In this document: one piece after another, positions 22,993-24,208 of the stretch
How positions within the stretch are numbered: the stretch's first letter is position 1
How the letters are laid out: every line of letters starts with the position of its first letter
Assembly (NCBI GenBank): GCA_045546915.1
Contig: JAZQDU010000030.1
Location: 1-24,208, forward strand
Direction of reading: 5' to 3'
Length of the DNA stretch: 24,208 nucleotides
Origin: UMGS172 sp045546915
GTDB taxonomy: Bacteria > Bacillota > Clostridia > Oscillospirales > Acutalibacteraceae
Program-made: the position numbers and the translations under genes
The notes under the pieces: model-generated
The model's database searches: none
What the model was told of the DNA's origin: nothing
The model's input: only the letters and a program-made list of their open reading frames with translations

Positions 22993-24208
22993 TTACGCCA
23001 CACTACTTCTTTTTCTTGAAGTAAAAAAAGCAATTGCACCTACCATCAAAACGATACCGAGAACGGTGAAGATCGTGGTGCCCATACCACCGGTTTCTGG
23101 AAGAGCAGAACCGGGTTTGTTGGTGATTTCTGCCCATACAGTCAGAATGGATTCGGCAATACCATTGGTGTTTACAATATGACCGGCATCGCTTTCTAAA
23201 TGAGAAGCAATAACGTTAAGTGTGCCGACAGATCCCAACTCGCCGATCTCGTCTTTGATTTCAATTTCAAAAGGCGTAGAGGGAAGCACATAACCGTCGG
23301 GAGCTTTGGTTTCAACCAACTTGTACTTGCCTTCTGCAAGGCCAAAGATAGAAACATCACCGAGGTGACCGCCCATATTAAGATGAGCCAAGCTAATAGT
23401 AGCTTCACCTTCGTTGTGTGTTGTGAGTGTATCAACAGAGCCGGTATTTCCCTCTGCGACAATATACTGAGTATAAGATGTTGTTGTATTTACACCACCA
23501 ACTTCAACTTCATGCTCAGCATTTTTTGTGGTGAATGTTATAAGTTGGTCGGGCTGACCTTCAACCACTCTGTAAAGCTGGAATTCTGCACCTGCCAAAC
23601 GAACATTGGTCAAAACACCGTTTGTATCTTCGGCAAACTTTGTAAATACAAACTGATAAGAATATACATTAGCGACATCACTTACGTCACCTGTAGAAGC
23701 AATATCGGTGGGGTCGTTGCTATATGTAAGTTTTGCCGTGTTTTGATTTGCATTTTGCGCTTCAATCGCATTGGTTACTTTTGCATTGTACTCAATAGTG
23801 AGTTCATCACCGATTTCATATTTGGCTTCATCGTTCATAAGGTCGGTAAAATCAACCTTGAAATCAACGCCGGAACTTAAACCGGTTGTGGCAACAGAAA
23901 AACCGTCTTGGAGTTCTGTGTTGTTTTTGTATACTTTGATGCTATCAACATCCAATGCTAAGCCATCGTGCATAGAATCTTCAACAAAATAGGTGTAGTT
24001 TGTGTAAAGGGTATGAGACGGAACTGCAGTTGTGATTTTGAATGTAACCGTATCACCGATGGAAACAGAGGTTCCTTTTCCGTACTCTTCATTGTGTTTT
24101 TTGATTTGTTTTAAAATTTGAGGACGGTTTGCCTTTAAAGTGATAACGGCATCCTTATTAACAGTGGAGAGCATAACTGCAGAACGAACAGCGCTACCTT
24201 CAAGAGTT
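22993..24208 (-). CDS. SpaH/EbpB-type fimbrial backbone pilin, 5' end outside the window
   Basis: Over 400 residues of an open reading frame that continues past the right edge; no stop or convincing start is seen up to 24208. Order from the visible N-side: an isopeptide-forming fimbrial domain (IGDTVTFKITTAVPSHTLYT region, then VEDSMHDGLALD), a linker (TGDVSDVANVYSY), a SpaA/Cna-B domain (FVFTKFAEDTNG, then LAGAEFQLYRV, to YKLVETKAPDGY, with the Glu of the isopeptide triad), LPETGG, a hydrophobic segment and RKRSSVA. That is the architecture of the major pilin polymerised by class C sortase, and the sortase gene follows 108 bp downstream on the same strand. An internal Met is at 24172-24174, but the frame upstream of it (TLEGSAVRSAV) looks coding, so that Met is not the start. 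Confidence 0.9.
   Translation of the reverse strand, partial: TLEGSAVRSAVMLSTVNKDAVITLKANRPQILKQIKKHNEEYGKGTSVSIGDTVTFKITTAVPSHTLYTNYTYFVEDSMHDGLALDVDSIKVYKNNTELQDGFSVATTGLSSGVDFKVDFTDLMNDEAKYEIGDELTIEYNAKVTNAIEAQNANQNTAKLTYSNDPTDIASTGDVSDVANVYSYQFVFTKFAEDTNGVLTNVRLAGAEFQLYRVVEGQPDQLITFTTKNAEHEVEVGGVNTTTSYTQYIVAEGNTGSVDTLTTHNEGEATISLAHLNMGGHLGDVSIFGLAEGKYKLVETKAPDGYVLPSTPFEIEIKDEIGELGSVGTLNVIASHLESDAGHIVNTNGIAESILTVWAEITNKPGSALPETGGMGTTIFTVLGIVLMVGAIAFFTSRKRSSVA

Noticed and set aside
23200..23880. A 226-codon plus-strand open frame
   Set aside because: It is the complement of the pilin's repetitive beta-strand coding and is Cys-rich nonsense; no start signals were seen.

Overview
The window looks like the chromosome of a low-to-mid GC Gram-positive anaerobe, probably a gut Clostridia-class Firmicute. 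The reasons are the strong GGAGG-type ribosome binding sites, consensus sigma-A-like promoters, the gene families present (manganese catalase, CoA-disulfide reductase with a rhodanese tail, TIGR04076) and LPXTG proteins with sortases. No rRNA, tRNA or CRISPR array was recognised. All calls rest on reading the sequence; no database search was possible.

Left third (1-9125) is ordinary chromosome. It holds the start of a beta-CASP metallo-beta-lactamase nuclease (minus strand) divergent from an aquaporin, then a citrate synthase, a small two-helix membrane protein overlapping a YbjQ-family gene, and a CoA-disulfide reductase with a C-terminal rhodanese domain. The reductase converges on a manganese catalase across a shared terminator. 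A tight four-gene operon follows: macrodomain ADP-ribose hydrolase with a C-terminal extension, 3-methyladenine DNA glycosylase I, a TIGR04076 protein and an ArsC/Spx-like thioredoxin-fold protein. After it comes a lone von Willebrand A protein whose Shine-Dalgarno lies inside a long hairpin.

The middle (about 9127-11560) looks like a remnant of an integrated element. It has a gene-free stretch with a tandem 12-mer, a small protein of the DUF6870 type, and a 569-residue large serine recombinase. A 10-bp dyad is centred on the recombinase's predicted transcription start, and the gene ends in an 18-bp perfect palindrome.

The right half (11573-24208) is entirely minus strand and concerns the cell surface. 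In transcription order: a fimbrial backbone pilin (LPETG, cut by the window edge), a class C pilin-polymerising sortase, a smaller LPQTG pilin, and a second, divergent sortase. Then a stand-alone regulator with a DNA-binding domain at each end, a cysteine-rich small protein of a type I associate with mobile elements, and a 2315-residue wall-anchored adhesin. The adhesin has a VWA head and a stalk of nine pilin isopeptide repeats, and ends in an unusual SPKTG sorting motif. The likely picture is a sortase-assembled pilus beside a giant separately transcribed adhesin, with the regulator between them. Whether the adhesin arrived with the neighbouring recombinase is an inference.
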